Shown: positions 33,988 through 42,075, counted from the first letter of the stretch. The stretch is DNA of 64,000 nucleotides from Endozoicomonas sp. 4G (GCF_023822025.1 NZ_CP082909.1:3462001-3526000); one strand, 5' to 3'. The notes: a model not told the origin generated them from the letters alone. Numbers and translations: made by a program.

Positions 33988-34071
33988 ATGAAAACAGGTC
34001 CGTTATAAGGCTATTTATTCCGTTTAAGACTATTTATTAAAAAAGACATGGAGCAAGGACCTGAGAGCTTG

Positions 34072-34089
34072 GGGACCCGCAAGGGTCCC
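34072..34089. terminator. GC-rich hairpin with GCAA tetraloop after fliA
   Basis: GGGACCC-GCAA-GGGTCCC is a perfect 7-bp stem with a stable tetraloop when read on the plus strand, 18 bp beyond the fliA stop. No U-tract follows on the minus strand, so its action as an intrinsic terminator is uncertain. Confidence 0.45.
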
Positions 34090-34107
34090 TTTAGGAACAC
34101 TGATGTT

Positions 34108-34866
34108 TTAACCTAACCAGTGATGAAGTCTGGCTCTCAATCTGACAGCGGCCTGGGAGTGAATCTGACTGACTCTGGACTCGCTGACACCGAGAACCTT
34201 ACCAATCTCCTTGAGATTCATTTCCTCATCGTAATAAAGCATCAGCACCAGCTTTTCTCGCTCAGGTAACTTCTCTATCGCTTCCACCAGGGCATACTTG
34301 AACTTCTCTTCCTGAATATCGGCGGATGGGCCCCGATCTCCAGAACGGGCCTGCATTCTGGACTCTTCGCTGTCGAACAGTTCTTCAAAACTGAACAGTC
34401 GACAACCACGGAGATCACTAAGAATGGTGTAGAACTCATCGAGATTAACTTCCAGCTCCTGGGCCACTTCGAAATCTCTGGCATCTCTTCCCAGGCGGGC
34501 TTCAACTTTCTGAATCGCTTCCGTCACTTTACGACTGTTTCTGTATACGGATCTTGGTCCCCAGTCACCTTTACGGATTTCATCCAGCATGGCACCACGG
34601 ATACGGATACCGGCAAAGGTTTCGAAACTGGCTCCTTTACTGGCATCGTATTTTGAGGCCGCTTCCAGCAGACCGATCATGCCTGATTGAACCAGATCGT
34701 CGATCTGAACGCTGGCTGGCATTCTGGCTGCCAGATGGTTAGCGATTCTTTTTACCAGGGCTTTATGGGTTTCAACCATTTCGGTCTGAATCAGTTTCTG
34801 ACTCTTTTCCTGACTCTTTTCCTGAGCCGCTTTAATTGCCTGCACATCCTGTGCTGTAGCATCCAT
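34108..34866 (-). CDS. fliA: flagellar sigma factor FliA (sigma-28)
   Basis: 252 residues. Sigma-28 directs RNA polymerase to late flagellar and chemotaxis promoters. Region 2 is seen as LVQSGMIGLLEAASKYD then FETFAGIRIRGAMLDEIRKGDW, and region 3 as SVYRNSRKVTEAIQKVE. Region 4 is ALVEAIEKLPEREKLVLMLYY then LKEIGKVLGVSESRVSQIHSQA. A Lys/Gln/Ser-rich N-terminal repeat (AAQEKSQEKSQKL) is slightly longer than usual. It follows fleN by 2 bp, as in Pseudomonas; no cheY or other chemotaxis gene follows. Confidence 0.95.
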   Translation of the reverse strand: MDATAQDVQAIKAAQEKSQEKSQKLIQTEMVETHKALVKRIANHLAARMPASVQIDDLVQSGMIGLLEAASKYDASKGASFETFAGIRIRGAMLDEIRKGDWGPRSVYRNSRKVTEAIQKVEARLGRDARDFEVAQELEVNLDEFYTILSDLRGCRLFSFEELFDSEESRMQARSGDRGPSADIQEEKFKYALVEAIEKLPEREKLVLMLYYDEEMNLKEIGKVLGVSESRVSQIHSQAAVRLRARLHHWLG

Positions 34867-34868
34867 GC

Positions 34869-35678
34869 TTATACCCTCTCTTTTATTCTTGTTGGCAAGA
34901 AGAATTCAATACGACCTCTTGGTGGTGTGACCGGTATTGCCATCATCTGATGGGCAATACGAGAAATGGCTTTCGAAGCCCGGCAATCCGGACTGAACTG
35001 CAAAAGAGCCTGCTGACGGGCCAGCGAACCTGCAACCGCCTTGTCGAATGGAATGGATCCCAGGTAACGGAGAATAATTTCTACTTCATCATTAAGATAA
35101 GATTGCAGTCTTTCAAACTGGTTAGAACCATACCGACGATTACTAACGGCGTTTACAATCACTCCAAAACGACGAACACCGTATATTCGGTAAAGCATAC
35201 GGATCATCCTCACAGCATCTAACAGTGATAAAACTTCCTGATTGATAACGATGAGAATTTCTCCCGCTGCCTGAATAAGCGCTACATTATCCGGAGCCAA
35301 CCCGGGAGCGGTATCAATGACCAGGGTATCAAGCGTGGGAGCCAGTGACTCCAGACTGTCTATCATTCGGACAGCATGACCGGTTTCTACGGTCTCTCTC
35401 CAGATGGGTTCCCCTTCTGGCGACAATACTTTCAGCCCCCCGGGTCCATCCTGAATAAAACTGGAAAAAGAGTCGTTGTCATCGAAGTGAGTCATATCGA
35501 GCTTCTTCTCAAGCCCAAGGCTTAGTCCAACATCAGGGACTGCGAGGTTTCCATCCATTAAAACCACACGTCTTCCGTTGTTTGTAAGCGCCAGTGCGAG
35601 ATTGACAGCAATCAGTGTTTTACCTACTCCACCTTTACATCCTGCAACCGCAATAATCTGTTTTGTTGATGAGTTCAT
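34869..35678 (-). CDS. fleN: MinD-like ATPase FleN (FlhG)
   Basis: 269 residues. FleN is a deviant-Walker ATPase that limits flagellar number by binding and restraining FleQ. Seen: CKGGVGKTLIAVNLALAL (deviant Walker A), VVLMDGNLAVPDVGLSLGL (switch I), and LVIDTAPGLAPDNV (Walker B/switch II). An amphipathic basic C-terminus (RGRIEFFLPTRIKERV) probably binds membrane. In most relatives flhF lies directly upstream; here a 631-bp non-coding region and then fleQ lie upstream. Confidence 0.93.
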   Translation of the reverse strand: MNSSTKQIIAVAGCKGGVGKTLIAVNLALALTNNGRRVVLMDGNLAVPDVGLSLGLEKKLDMTHFDDNDSFSSFIQDGPGGLKVLSPEGEPIWRETVETGHAVRMIDSLESLAPTLDTLVIDTAPGLAPDNVALIQAAGEILIVINQEVLSLLDAVRMIRMLYRIYGVRRFGVIVNAVSNRRYGSNQFERLQSYLNDEVEIILRYLGSIPFDKAVAGSLARQQALLQFSPDCRASKAISRIAHQMMAIPVTPPRGRIEFFLPTRIKERV

Positions 35679-35761
35679 GAGTTTCAGCTTCTTATAAGTG
35701 ATTACTGCATGAGATCTGGAATCAAAAACGTTTTTTCTTTTTACTGCCTATGTCTTATTAG

Positions 35762-35779
35762 TAACAAGAGCCGTGCCAA
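35762..35779 (-). promoter_or_regulatory. sigma-54-like promoter before fleN
   Basis: On the minus strand TTGGCAC-GGCTC-TTGTTA matches the -24/-12 consensus TGGCAC-N5-TTGCW except for T in place of C in the -12 GC. It lies 84 bp before the fleN ATG. FleQ, encoded just upstream, is a sigma-54 activator of flagellar genes, so the site fits the context. Confidence 0.45.
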
Positions 35780-36180
35780 TTTTTTAAAATGCCTGTTTTT
35801 CAGGGATAATCGCCTGCCTGACGAAACACCATTTTTATCGCCCTCAAAAAAATCAACATAACCCACTGTTTTTATTGAAATTTATTTTTATTAGTCGAAT
35901 TGCTGTCACGTTACTTTTTTGACAGCGTTAAGACGACTGTCAACAAAAAGGCATCAAATGTCTTTTTGTTGAAAAATAAAAAGCAAATTATTTGACACTG
36001 TCATTTTATAGTGACGAATTACTGTCGCATAAAAATTTTTCGAATTTAAAAAACCGTTATTTTATTGACTAAATAAAAACAAAATGTGGATAACTTAAAA
36101 AACGACAAAATAAAGATAATTTTATACACATCGAAAAACACGGTTCACTCTGAGATAAAAACCGTCAAAAAAATACAAAA

Positions 36181-36221
36181 ACGGCCTCACCTGCTTTTTT
36201 TTCAAAAGCAGGTGAGGCCGT
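36181..36221. terminator. second fleQ terminator, 18-bp perfect stem
   Basis: ACGGCCTCACCTGCTTTT (36181-36198) pairs fully with 36204-36221 around a 5-nt loop. On the minus strand it is followed by TTTTTGTATTTTTTT, a textbook intrinsic terminator for leftward transcription from fleQ. Confidence 0.9.
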
Positions 36222-36256
36222 CATAAAATGGACGCTGAAAACTGGAAATTTCAGGC

Positions 36257-36298
36257 AAAAAAAATGGCTGTCAGCTAACGCTGACAGCCATTTTTTTT
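36257..36298. terminator. first fleQ terminator, bidirectional
   Basis: Arms 36257-36275 and 36280-36298 pair perfectly over 19 bp, including A8/T8 flanks (core TGGCTGTCAGC/GCTGACAGCCA) with a TAAC loop. It lies 12 bp after the fleQ stop. U-tracts exist on both strands. Confidence 0.92.
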
Positions 36299-36309
36299 AA
36301 ACGATCGAC

Positions 36310-37788
36310 TTAACGCATGGTTTCTTCATAACGATGAAGGCCATACTTTCTCATTTTCTCAACCAACGTAGTACGGCGAATCTGAAGTTTGTCAGCCGCC
36401 CTGGCTACAACGCTGTTGCAGTCACTTAAGGCTTGCTGAATCAGACTTTTTTCCAGTCGCGTCAAAAACTCCTTCAGATTCAGGCCGCCAACAGGAAGAA
36501 TCGCCAAGTCATCCACTTTTCCAGGCCCGGCGGGCTGAATGCTGTCCGGGAATAACTCGGCAACACCGTCATCATCAGAAATGGCTTCCATATAACGAAA
36601 ATTCTGAGGCAGATCCTGAACACCTACGACACCGTATGGGTACATGATCGCCAGCCTTTCCAGCAAATTGGACATTTCCCTGACGTTGCCTGGCCAGCCA
36701 TGACGGCAGAGCGACATAATGGCAGCGGAACTCAAACGAATGGAGCCACGACTCTGTTTTTCCATGGCGCTGACCAGCTCGTTGAGAATCAGCGGAATAT
36801 CTTCCGGACGATCCCTGAGTGCAGGCATTTCAATGGGGAATACATTCAGTCGGTAGTACAGGTCTTCCCTGAATTCACCGGACTCAATCATTTCAGAAAG
36901 GTTTTTATGGGTAGCCGCTATAATTCTGACATCCACGGGAATCTGCTCGGAACCGCCCACTCTTTCAATCGTCCGTTCCTGCAAAACCCTGAGCAACTTA
37001 ACCTGCATGTGCAGTGGCATATCACCAATTTCGTCAAGAAACAGTGTGCCACCCTGTGCCAGTTCAAACCGTCCTTTTCTTGAGCTAACAGCTCCGGTAA
37101 AAGAGCCTTTCTCATGGCCAAACAGTTCACTTTCCAACAACTCGTTAGGAATGGCACCACAGTTTACTGGCACAAAAGGCATATCCCGACGATGGGAATG
37201 GTCATGCAGATTTCTGGCCACCAGCTCTTTGCCTGTTCCTGACTCACCGGTCACCATAACATTGACGTCACGGTTGGCCACCTGTGCCATAAAAGCGCGA
37301 ACTTTACGAACTCGATCACTTTTACCGACCAGTCCACGGAACAGTTCTACCTGCTGATTCATTCCAGTCTGGTGAAGTTGACGCCATTGCTCACGGTACA
37401 CCTGACCATAATGCAAACACGAGAGTAACTGTGAACGGTTGCAGGGCCAGTCTACACGAGCGATGATCTGTCTGCGAAGGGAGGATTGGAGGTTTTCCGG
37501 AAGCGGCTCAGCTATGCGAATGACGGGAACACCGCCACTCCAATTCTGTATGCGGGCGATCATGCCCTGCATTGAGCTTTCTGCCTGGAGAAAATCTCCA
37601 AGAAAAAGCGCACAGAAACCACTTTTGTCGGATTCTTTGATAGCATCTTCCCAATGGGCGGAGCTGACCGCCTTGGTACGATACCCCATAAACTCGATAA
37701 TGGTACTTAGATCATGTCGGCGCTGTTGAGAGTCTTCGATGATCAATACCTGATCTGCTGCATCCATTGTAACGACTTTCCTTGTCAT
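36310..37788 (-). CDS. fleQ: sigma-54-dependent transcriptional activator FleQ
   Basis: 492 residues. FleQ activates flagellar genes with sigma-54 and, bound to c-di-GMP, switches to exopolysaccharide or biofilm control. An atypical receiver-like FleQ domain (residues 10-130) is followed by the AAA+ module with Walker A GESGTGKELVARN, the sigma-54 contact loop GSFTGA and Walker B GGTLFLDEIGDMP. The C-terminal Fis-type HTH is VVARAADKLQIRRTTLVEKM. The Arg residues used for c-di-GMP binding appear present (LVGKSDRVRKVR). Two terminators follow it. Confidence 0.93.
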   Translation of the reverse strand: MTRKVVTMDAADQVLIIEDSQQRRHDLSTIIEFMGYRTKAVSSAHWEDAIKESDKSGFCALFLGDFLQAESSMQGMIARIQNWSGGVPVIRIAEPLPENLQSSLRRQIIARVDWPCNRSQLLSCLHYGQVYREQWRQLHQTGMNQQVELFRGLVGKSDRVRKVRAFMAQVANRDVNVMVTGESGTGKELVARNLHDHSHRRDMPFVPVNCGAIPNELLESELFGHEKGSFTGAVSSRKGRFELAQGGTLFLDEIGDMPLHMQVKLLRVLQERTIERVGGSEQIPVDVRIIAATHKNLSEMIESGEFREDLYYRLNVFPIEMPALRDRPEDIPLILNELVSAMEKQSRGSIRLSSAAIMSLCRHGWPGNVREMSNLLERLAIMYPYGVVGVQDLPQNFRYMEAISDDDGVAELFPDSIQPAGPGKVDDLAILPVGGLNLKEFLTRLEKSLIQQALSDCNSVVARAADKLQIRRTTLVEKMRKYGLHRYEETMR

Positions 37789-38134
37789 CTACGCAATGAG
37801 AATAAACAGCCTTGAAATAATATGAATCGCAATAAGCAAACTCTTATTAATTCATTTAAGGTCTAAAATCCTATTTCGTCAAATTTCTTCGACACTTTAA
37901 TCCTTTTTTCGACTTTTTTGTGAAAAATGACGTGAAATAACCCTCCTTATCGATCGTTTGCGGGTGCCATCTGCAAAGATGGACACCCCCGGGAGATCTA
38001 CGGTCGGATGCCAGCAAGCCTCATTTGGGTCATGCTTCAGACTGGTTGGCAGCACATTCGTGAGATGAATTCACCGATGACCTTTTCGTGCCACCCTCGC
38101 GAGTGGGAAAAGCAGAGAATTCCAAGTGTTCACT
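37789..38134. other. 346-bp intergenic region upstream of fleQ
   Basis: No gene is supported; a 60-codon frame at 38008-38190 has no ribosome site and overlaps the next gene's end. The fleQ-proximal 150 bp is AT-rich and should hold its promoter. A stable hairpin lies at 37962-37988. Confidence 0.5.
37962..37988. terminator. hairpin with GCAA tetraloop downstream of the NlpC/P60-like gene
   Basis: GGGTGCCATCT and AGATGGACACCC pair over 11 bp with one bulged A around a GCAA loop. No U-tract is present on either strand, so it could be an RNA structural element rather than an intrinsic terminator. Confidence 0.4.
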
Positions 38135-38998
38135 TTAAGTCACTTGTGGTCGCTGTAGACGACGGGGAATTTTCGCTTGAGCAGCAGTAGAAAGTCCGTA
38201 CTTTGCTTGAAACGGTATTTTTTTTGAGTAGTATTCAGGCGCTAGTCTGACAATGCGCACTGAGTCTGAAGGGTATGAAACTTGTACAGAGGGTAAAGCC
38301 TGGAAAAATATATCTAACCCACCGTGCTTGTTTATATACTTTCCATTTCCTATATAAAAGAGACTATGAATCAATTTTCCATCTGATAATAACTGTACAA
38401 TATCTCCCCAGCGTAGTTTTTCTTGATCAAATTCCTGAACAGAAGCAAAAGGCAGGCTTTCATACCAACCATTAAAATCTTTAACCGATTGTCTATCCAT
38501 TCCAAATGCCAGATAATTAACAAATTGATGACAGCAGCCACTTACAACACTGTCATCATCTTGAAAATTCCATAAAGTTTTACACACATTCTCAAACCCC
38601 TCCGTGAAGATATTGGATAATCTTTTTTTAGCTTCAATCCAGTGGTCTGAATCAGGAACAACCTCTTCAAAAAAAGACAAATAACCTGAAAAATCTTTTT
38701 CTAAAACAGGCAAGTCAGGAGTCACGTTATGATACTTTATGCCATTCAGACTAAATGGAAAAATATGAGAGTCAAAGTCCTTATTCCTTACCTCAATAAA
38801 GAATTCTTCATCGTGAAAGATTAATTGATTGGCAGGACTAACCTTTCTTTCTGATAACCATTTATTATTAACCTGAGTCTGATAGCTTTTATCCAAAGTT
38901 AATTGATTAGTTGCCAACTCTTTACGACCGGAGCTTACTGACTCTGTTAAAGCGAGATCAGCTTGCAAGCATATCTCTGTTACTGGGTTCATTGGCAT
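38135..38998 (-). CDS. NlpC/P60-like protein, possible cysteine peptidase or amidase
   Basis: 287 residues, no signal peptide. The last half fits the NlpC/P60 plan: a Cys at the start of a helix (SGCCHQFVNYLAFG, Cys155/156), then LRWGDIVQLL (196-204, the family G-D), His211 in IHSLFYIGNGKYI and a second His225 in NKHGG. That is a Cys-His-His set in the correct order. NlpC/P60 proteins cleave peptidoglycan peptides or act as acyltransferases or effectors. The N-terminal 110 residues are unrecognised. Without a secretion signal a cytosolic, toxin-like or type-secreted role is possible. A GTCGTATA element lies 20 bp before the start. Confidence 0.6.
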   Translation of the reverse strand: MPMNPVTEICLQADLALTESVSSGRKELATNQLTLDKSYQTQVNNKWLSERKVSPANQLIFHDEEFFIEVRNKDFDSHIFPFSLNGIKYHNVTPDLPVLEKDFSGYLSFFEEVVPDSDHWIEAKKRLSNIFTEGFENVCKTLWNFQDDDSVVSGCCHQFVNYLAFGMDRQSVKDFNGWYESLPFASVQEFDQEKLRWGDIVQLLSDGKLIHSLFYIGNGKYINKHGGLDIFFQALPSVQVSYPSDSVRIVRLAPEYYSKKIPFQAKYGLSTAAQAKIPRRLQRPQVT

Positions 38999-39316
38999 AC
39001 ATCCTGTATTATTTCTCTATACGACAGATAAGAAAGCCAATAATTCCCTTGTTTGTTGATTAATAATAACCATCAGGTAAGTCTGCATAACAATCGTCGA
39101 AAAAACCGTCGAAAAAACCGTCGAAAAAACCGTCGAAAAAACCGTCGAAAAAACCGTCGAAAAAACCGTCGAAAAAACCGTCGAAAAGCATTTAGACTTT
39201 GGCTTGCCACCCCATATTATTGCCTGGTTTGAGCGGGGTCAGTACACTCCGTCATTTTGGAACTATTTTTAACTTCTGATGTCTATATCTGAACCAATAA
39301 CTCAGGGTAAACAAAA
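38999..39316. other. 318-bp divergent intergenic region with 12-bp repeat array
   Basis: No convincing gene. It holds TATACGAC at 39018-39025 and the tandem array at 39095-39187. After the array, a frame without start codon reads HLDFGLPPHIIAWFERGQYT and ends at a TAA near 39273. This may be chance or the tail of a lost gene. No SD-linked start was seen before the secreted protein gene at 39317, apart from CAGGG at about 39302. Confidence 0.5.
39095..39187. repeat. 12-bp tandem repeat array, 7.75 copies
   Basis: The unit CGTCGAAAAAAC is repeated seven times perfectly (39095-39178) plus nine bases of an eighth. It lies between two diverging orphan genes, 97 bp from one start and 130 bp from the other. 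The A6 tracts recur every 12 bp, close to the helical repeat, so the array may be bent and flexible. The perfect identity of copies indicates recent expansion. Confidence 0.95.
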
Positions 39317-40249
39317 GTGAAAAAGATTCTGCTCAGTATACTAACTTTATTTTGCTTATTTCCTTTTTTGCACAGTAAAGCCATCACAATCCCGCCGCCA
39401 CATTACGTGGTAGTTTTCCATGAGAATTACTGTAAAAAATACAGGTATTCCATTCAATATTACATGAAGAATCTTGAAGAAAACGGGCATTCTGCATTTC
39501 ACTTGTGCACTGATACCGTTGATATTAAAGAGCTGAAAAGGCGGATAGACCTCAATGCTAAAGATAGAAACATCAACCTGCCTGATATTAAGGGAATAAA
39601 TATTTTTGGCCCGGTCATTTCCAGCAAAACAGTCGATTACCTTAAACCCAAAGACCTCTTTTTTTACCCTACTACAGCTTTGACAGTTGATAATATTGAT
39701 TTGATTCTATGGAGAAGTTCAACATTGATCGACATTAAAACTGAACCGTATAATTCTCCTTATATTGAACGATGGGTGTCTCATATGTTTGCGTCACCCG
39801 GCGACATTAATACAGATATATCAACAGCATTATATGATTTTGCAAGCAATACTGTTCAACATAAGAATATTTCCGTTGGAGAAAATTTCAAAAACAAGCT
39901 AAAGAATGATTTATCGGACTCCAGAACAATTGATTATTACAGTTTTAGTTACCCTTATTACGGTGAAGGGACTGCATTATTAGGAATGGCATCTTTCCCT
40001 GTCCTCTATGTTATTACCGGACTCGCTCGCGTACGTGAGGGTTATAGCTTCTGGGATCGGCGTCAAACGCCTGGTGATAAAATTGGCACCCCTATTCTTT
40101 ATGGCCTTATGTCAGTACTCGAAGCATACGCAATTTTTAGCTATTTATACACTCAGCATTATCTGCCTCATGATAATAAATGGAAAAGGGTCTTGCTGAG
40201 AAAACCATTAACTGTTGATGGCCTTCTCGATCCATCTACCGAATTATAA
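39317..40249 (+). CDS. exported or membrane protein of unknown function
   Basis: 310 residues with a clear signal peptide (MKKILLSILTLFCLFPFLHSKA). A conserved-looking alpha/beta segment follows (HYVVVFHENYCKKYRYSIQYY, then INIFGPVIS and LILWRSSTLIDI). It recalls a nucleotide- or peptidase-like Rossmann layout, but no motif is firm. The C-terminal third has two hydrophobic segments (GMASFPVLYVITGLARV, YGLMSVLEAYAIFSYLY), which suggest membrane anchoring. AT-rich codon use sets it apart from the housekeeping genes to the right. Function is not recognised. Confidence 0.65.
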   Translation: MKKILLSILTLFCLFPFLHSKAITIPPPHYVVVFHENYCKKYRYSIQYYMKNLEENGHSAFHLCTDTVDIKELKRRIDLNAKDRNINLPDIKGINIFGPVISSKTVDYLKPKDLFFYPTTALTVDNIDLILWRSSTLIDIKTEPYNSPYIERWVSHMFASPGDINTDISTALYDFASNTVQHKNISVGENFKNKLKNDLSDSRTIDYYSFSYPYYGEGTALLGMASFPVLYVITGLARVREGYSFWDRRQTPGDKIGTPILYGLMSVLEAYAIFSYLYTQHYLPHDNKWKRVLLRKPLTVDGLLDPSTEL

Positions 40250-40267
40250 TCATTTTCAATATTAAAA

Positions 40268-40306
40268 AGTGCCCGTTTATGCCCGCATAACAACATAGCG
40301 GGCACT
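40268..40306. terminator. hairpin between converging genes
   Basis: AGTGCCCG (40268-40275) pairs with CGGGCACT (40299-40306). An alternative inner stem uses TGCCCGC (40280-40286) with GCGGGCA (40298-40304). It fills the 62-bp gap between convergent genes and probably ends both transcripts. Confidence 0.6.
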
Positions 40307-40311
40307 GAGTT

Positions 40312-40692
40312 TCATTTTGTGTCAGACTTTTTGCGATTCAGCCAGGTTCTTTCGATCAGCAGCAGCAGCTCACCACTGAGCAGACACAGAGCAATAATAA
40401 CCAGCGGGGTATTTAATGAGAAGTGCCAGTTTTTTATCATCAGGAACAGGTGCTGGGAGGCGGTGACCAAGCCGACCGCAGCAAACAGGCAGGTCAAAAA
40501 TATACTGATATAACGGTAATGAGGCAGCACCATCAGGATGCCGAGCAGCCCGATAACCGTTCTTTCAGTGCGGCAGAATGGGCAGGTTTTCACAATTTCT
40601 GTCAGATCCATCCACCAGGTCACTGCACAAATCACAATGGCAATCCATCCCAATGGTCTGATATAGCGGCTTAGCACCAATGTCTTGATCAT
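40312..40692 (-). CDS. four-helix membrane protein, DsbB-like with one Cys pair
   Basis: 126 residues with four predicted transmembrane helices. The loop after helix 1 carries TCPFCRTERTVIGLLG, close to the C-x-x-C-x-x-E-R motif at the quinone-reactive site of DsbB. The second periplasmic Cys pair that DsbB uses to oxidise DsbA is missing, and the protein is shorter than DsbB (about 170). It may be a reduced DsbB/VKOR-type redox protein or a structural relative. It lies 89 bp after pdxB on the same strand, with TATACGAC upstream at 40760-40767. Confidence 0.6.
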   Translation of the reverse strand: MIKTLVLSRYIRPLGWIAIVICAVTWWMDLTEIVKTCPFCRTERTVIGLLGILMVLPHYRYISIFLTCLFAAVGLVTASQHLFLMIKNWHFSLNTPLVIIALCLLSGELLLLIERTWLNRKKSDTK

Positions 40693-40781
40693 GGAACCGG
40701 TCTCAGTGAACTTATCTCAACAGGGTTATCGTAAGATCACCGAGACTCTTTACTCTATTTATACGACCTGCCAAACCTTTC

Positions 40782-41933
40782 TCAGCACTCCTGAAGATGA
40801 AAGCCCAGCGCCTTCAGATGCTCCTGCACTCCTGCCTCACACTTTCTGGCCTGAACTGTCAGAGTGCTGAACTCCCGCCGCTCCCGGTAATGCTTTCTCA
40901 TTCGGTCAAACTCGATGCAGCGTGCTTTCTTATCCATATAGAGGAGGCGGCGCATAAGGGCATCGTCGTGGCGTAGATCGTAGACTGATTTCATCGCCAG
41001 ACCAGCAGCCTGGGCAGCGGTGGCAGAGTCATTAAAACCCATTCTTTTCAGGGCGGGCATGGGAGTGACAGCGGCCAGCCTGACCCGGCCCGGCAAACCA
41101 AAGGTCCGGCACAGGGCCTTATACACCTTTTCAGTACCCGAGATTTTTCCGTCCAGGCTGTAACCAGCAATATGAGGGGTGCCAATATCCACGCGGGCCA
41201 GCAAATCCAGATTGACATCGGGTTCATATTCCCAAACATCCAGCACCACACTGAGATCAAGACCTTCTTCAAGGACTTTCAGCAGCGCCTGGTTATCAAT
41301 GACAGGGCCTCTTCCGCCATTGATCAGAATAGAGCCCGGTTTTATCTGGCTCAGCCTGTCATAATCCAGCATGTGATGGGTGGGGTAATCCACATGCCAG
41401 GTCAGGGGGGTATGCAGGGCAATAACATCACACTGTTGCAGCAGTGTTTCTAAAGGTTCAAATCGGACTCCCGGCGTTCGCTCACAGAGCGGATCACAGG
41501 CCATAACCTCAACACCCAGTCCTGCAAAGGTTTGATACAGTCGGCTGCCCACTTGCCCGTGGCCCACAATGCCGACCTTTCTTTTTTTCAGCTCAAAGCC
41601 ATCGCGATCAGCAAGAATATCCAGAGCACAAAGCACGTACTCAACAACCGATTGAGCATTACAACCAGGCGCATTAGCAAATGTAATGCCTCGGTTGGCC
41701 AGGGCGAACTGATCAATATGATCAACGCCAGCAGTACATGAGCCAACAAACCTGAGTGAAGAAGCCTGGCTCAGCAGCGCTTCATTCACCTTTGTCACTG
41801 AGCGCACCAGCAGCGCGTCGGCACCAGCAATATCGCCAGCAGCAATATCCCGCCCCTGCAAAGCCACTACTTCACCCAGTGCACCAAAGCATTCATGGAG
41901 CAGTGGAATGTTCTCGTCAGCAACAATTTTCAT
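40782..41933 (-). CDS. pdxB: erythronate-4-phosphate dehydrogenase PdxB
   Basis: 383 residues. PdxB oxidises 4-phosphoerythronate in pyridoxal-phosphate synthesis, using NAD. The D-2-hydroxyacid dehydrogenase fold is visible: the start MKIVADENIPLLHECFGALG is typical, the NAD site is VGIVGHGQVGSRL, and the catalytic region has INGGRGPVIDNQAL (Arg), VLDVWEYEP (Glu) and GTPHIAGYSLDGK (His). The C-terminal dimerisation domain (KKARCIEFDRMRKHYRERREF) is specific to PdxB. It is divergent from the DUF3080-like gene. Confidence 0.96.
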   Translation of the reverse strand: MKIVADENIPLLHECFGALGEVVALQGRDIAAGDIAGADALLVRSVTKVNEALLSQASSLRFVGSCTAGVDHIDQFALANRGITFANAPGCNAQSVVEYVLCALDILADRDGFELKKRKVGIVGHGQVGSRLYQTFAGLGVEVMACDPLCERTPGVRFEPLETLLQQCDVIALHTPLTWHVDYPTHHMLDYDRLSQIKPGSILINGGRGPVIDNQALLKVLEEGLDLSVVLDVWEYEPDVNLDLLARVDIGTPHIAGYSLDGKISGTEKVYKALCRTFGLPGRVRLAAVTPMPALKRMGFNDSATAAQAAGLAMKSVYDLRHDDALMRRLLYMDKKARCIEFDRMRKHYRERREFSTLTVQARKCEAGVQEHLKALGFHLQEC

Positions 41934-42075
41934 CGATAGCAGTGCTCATTGAGTTCAGTAATGCCGTGATACTATAGTCCATCCTTAAAATTAACAACTC
42001 AGGACTTATGGGATTCCATTTTTCCTGTTTGAGAAATAAAATCTATACAGCTTTCATTCCGGCCAATTACTGCCC

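Larger units (their letters stand above)
35679..36309. other. 631-bp AT-rich regulatory region between fleQ and fleN
   Basis: No gene was found. From the fleN side: a sigma-54-like element at 35762-35779; TGTCA/TGACA repeats at 35903-35909 (CTGTCAC), 35919-35925, 35937-35943 and 35993-36003 (TGACA-C-TGTCA); an inverted repeat CAACAAAAAG/CTTTTTGTTG at 35941-35971; a very AT-rich stretch to 36180; then two strong terminators for fleQ. The repeated TGTCA half-sites suggest regulator binding, by FleQ or another protein. Confidence 0.6.

Noticed and set aside
38008-38190. 60-codon frame upstream of fleQ
   Set aside because: No ribosome site, and it overlaps the 3' end of the NlpC/P60-like gene on the other strand.
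39095-39187. CRISPR array
   Set aside because: The 12-bp units are directly adjacent with no unique spacers, and no cas genes are present, so it is a simple tandem repeat.
39081-39275. Frame through the 12-bp repeats reading VEKT units
   Set aside because: There is no ATG, GTG or TTG start before the repeats and a stop lies immediately upstream, so it is not reported as a gene; the possible gene tail is mentioned only as an observation.
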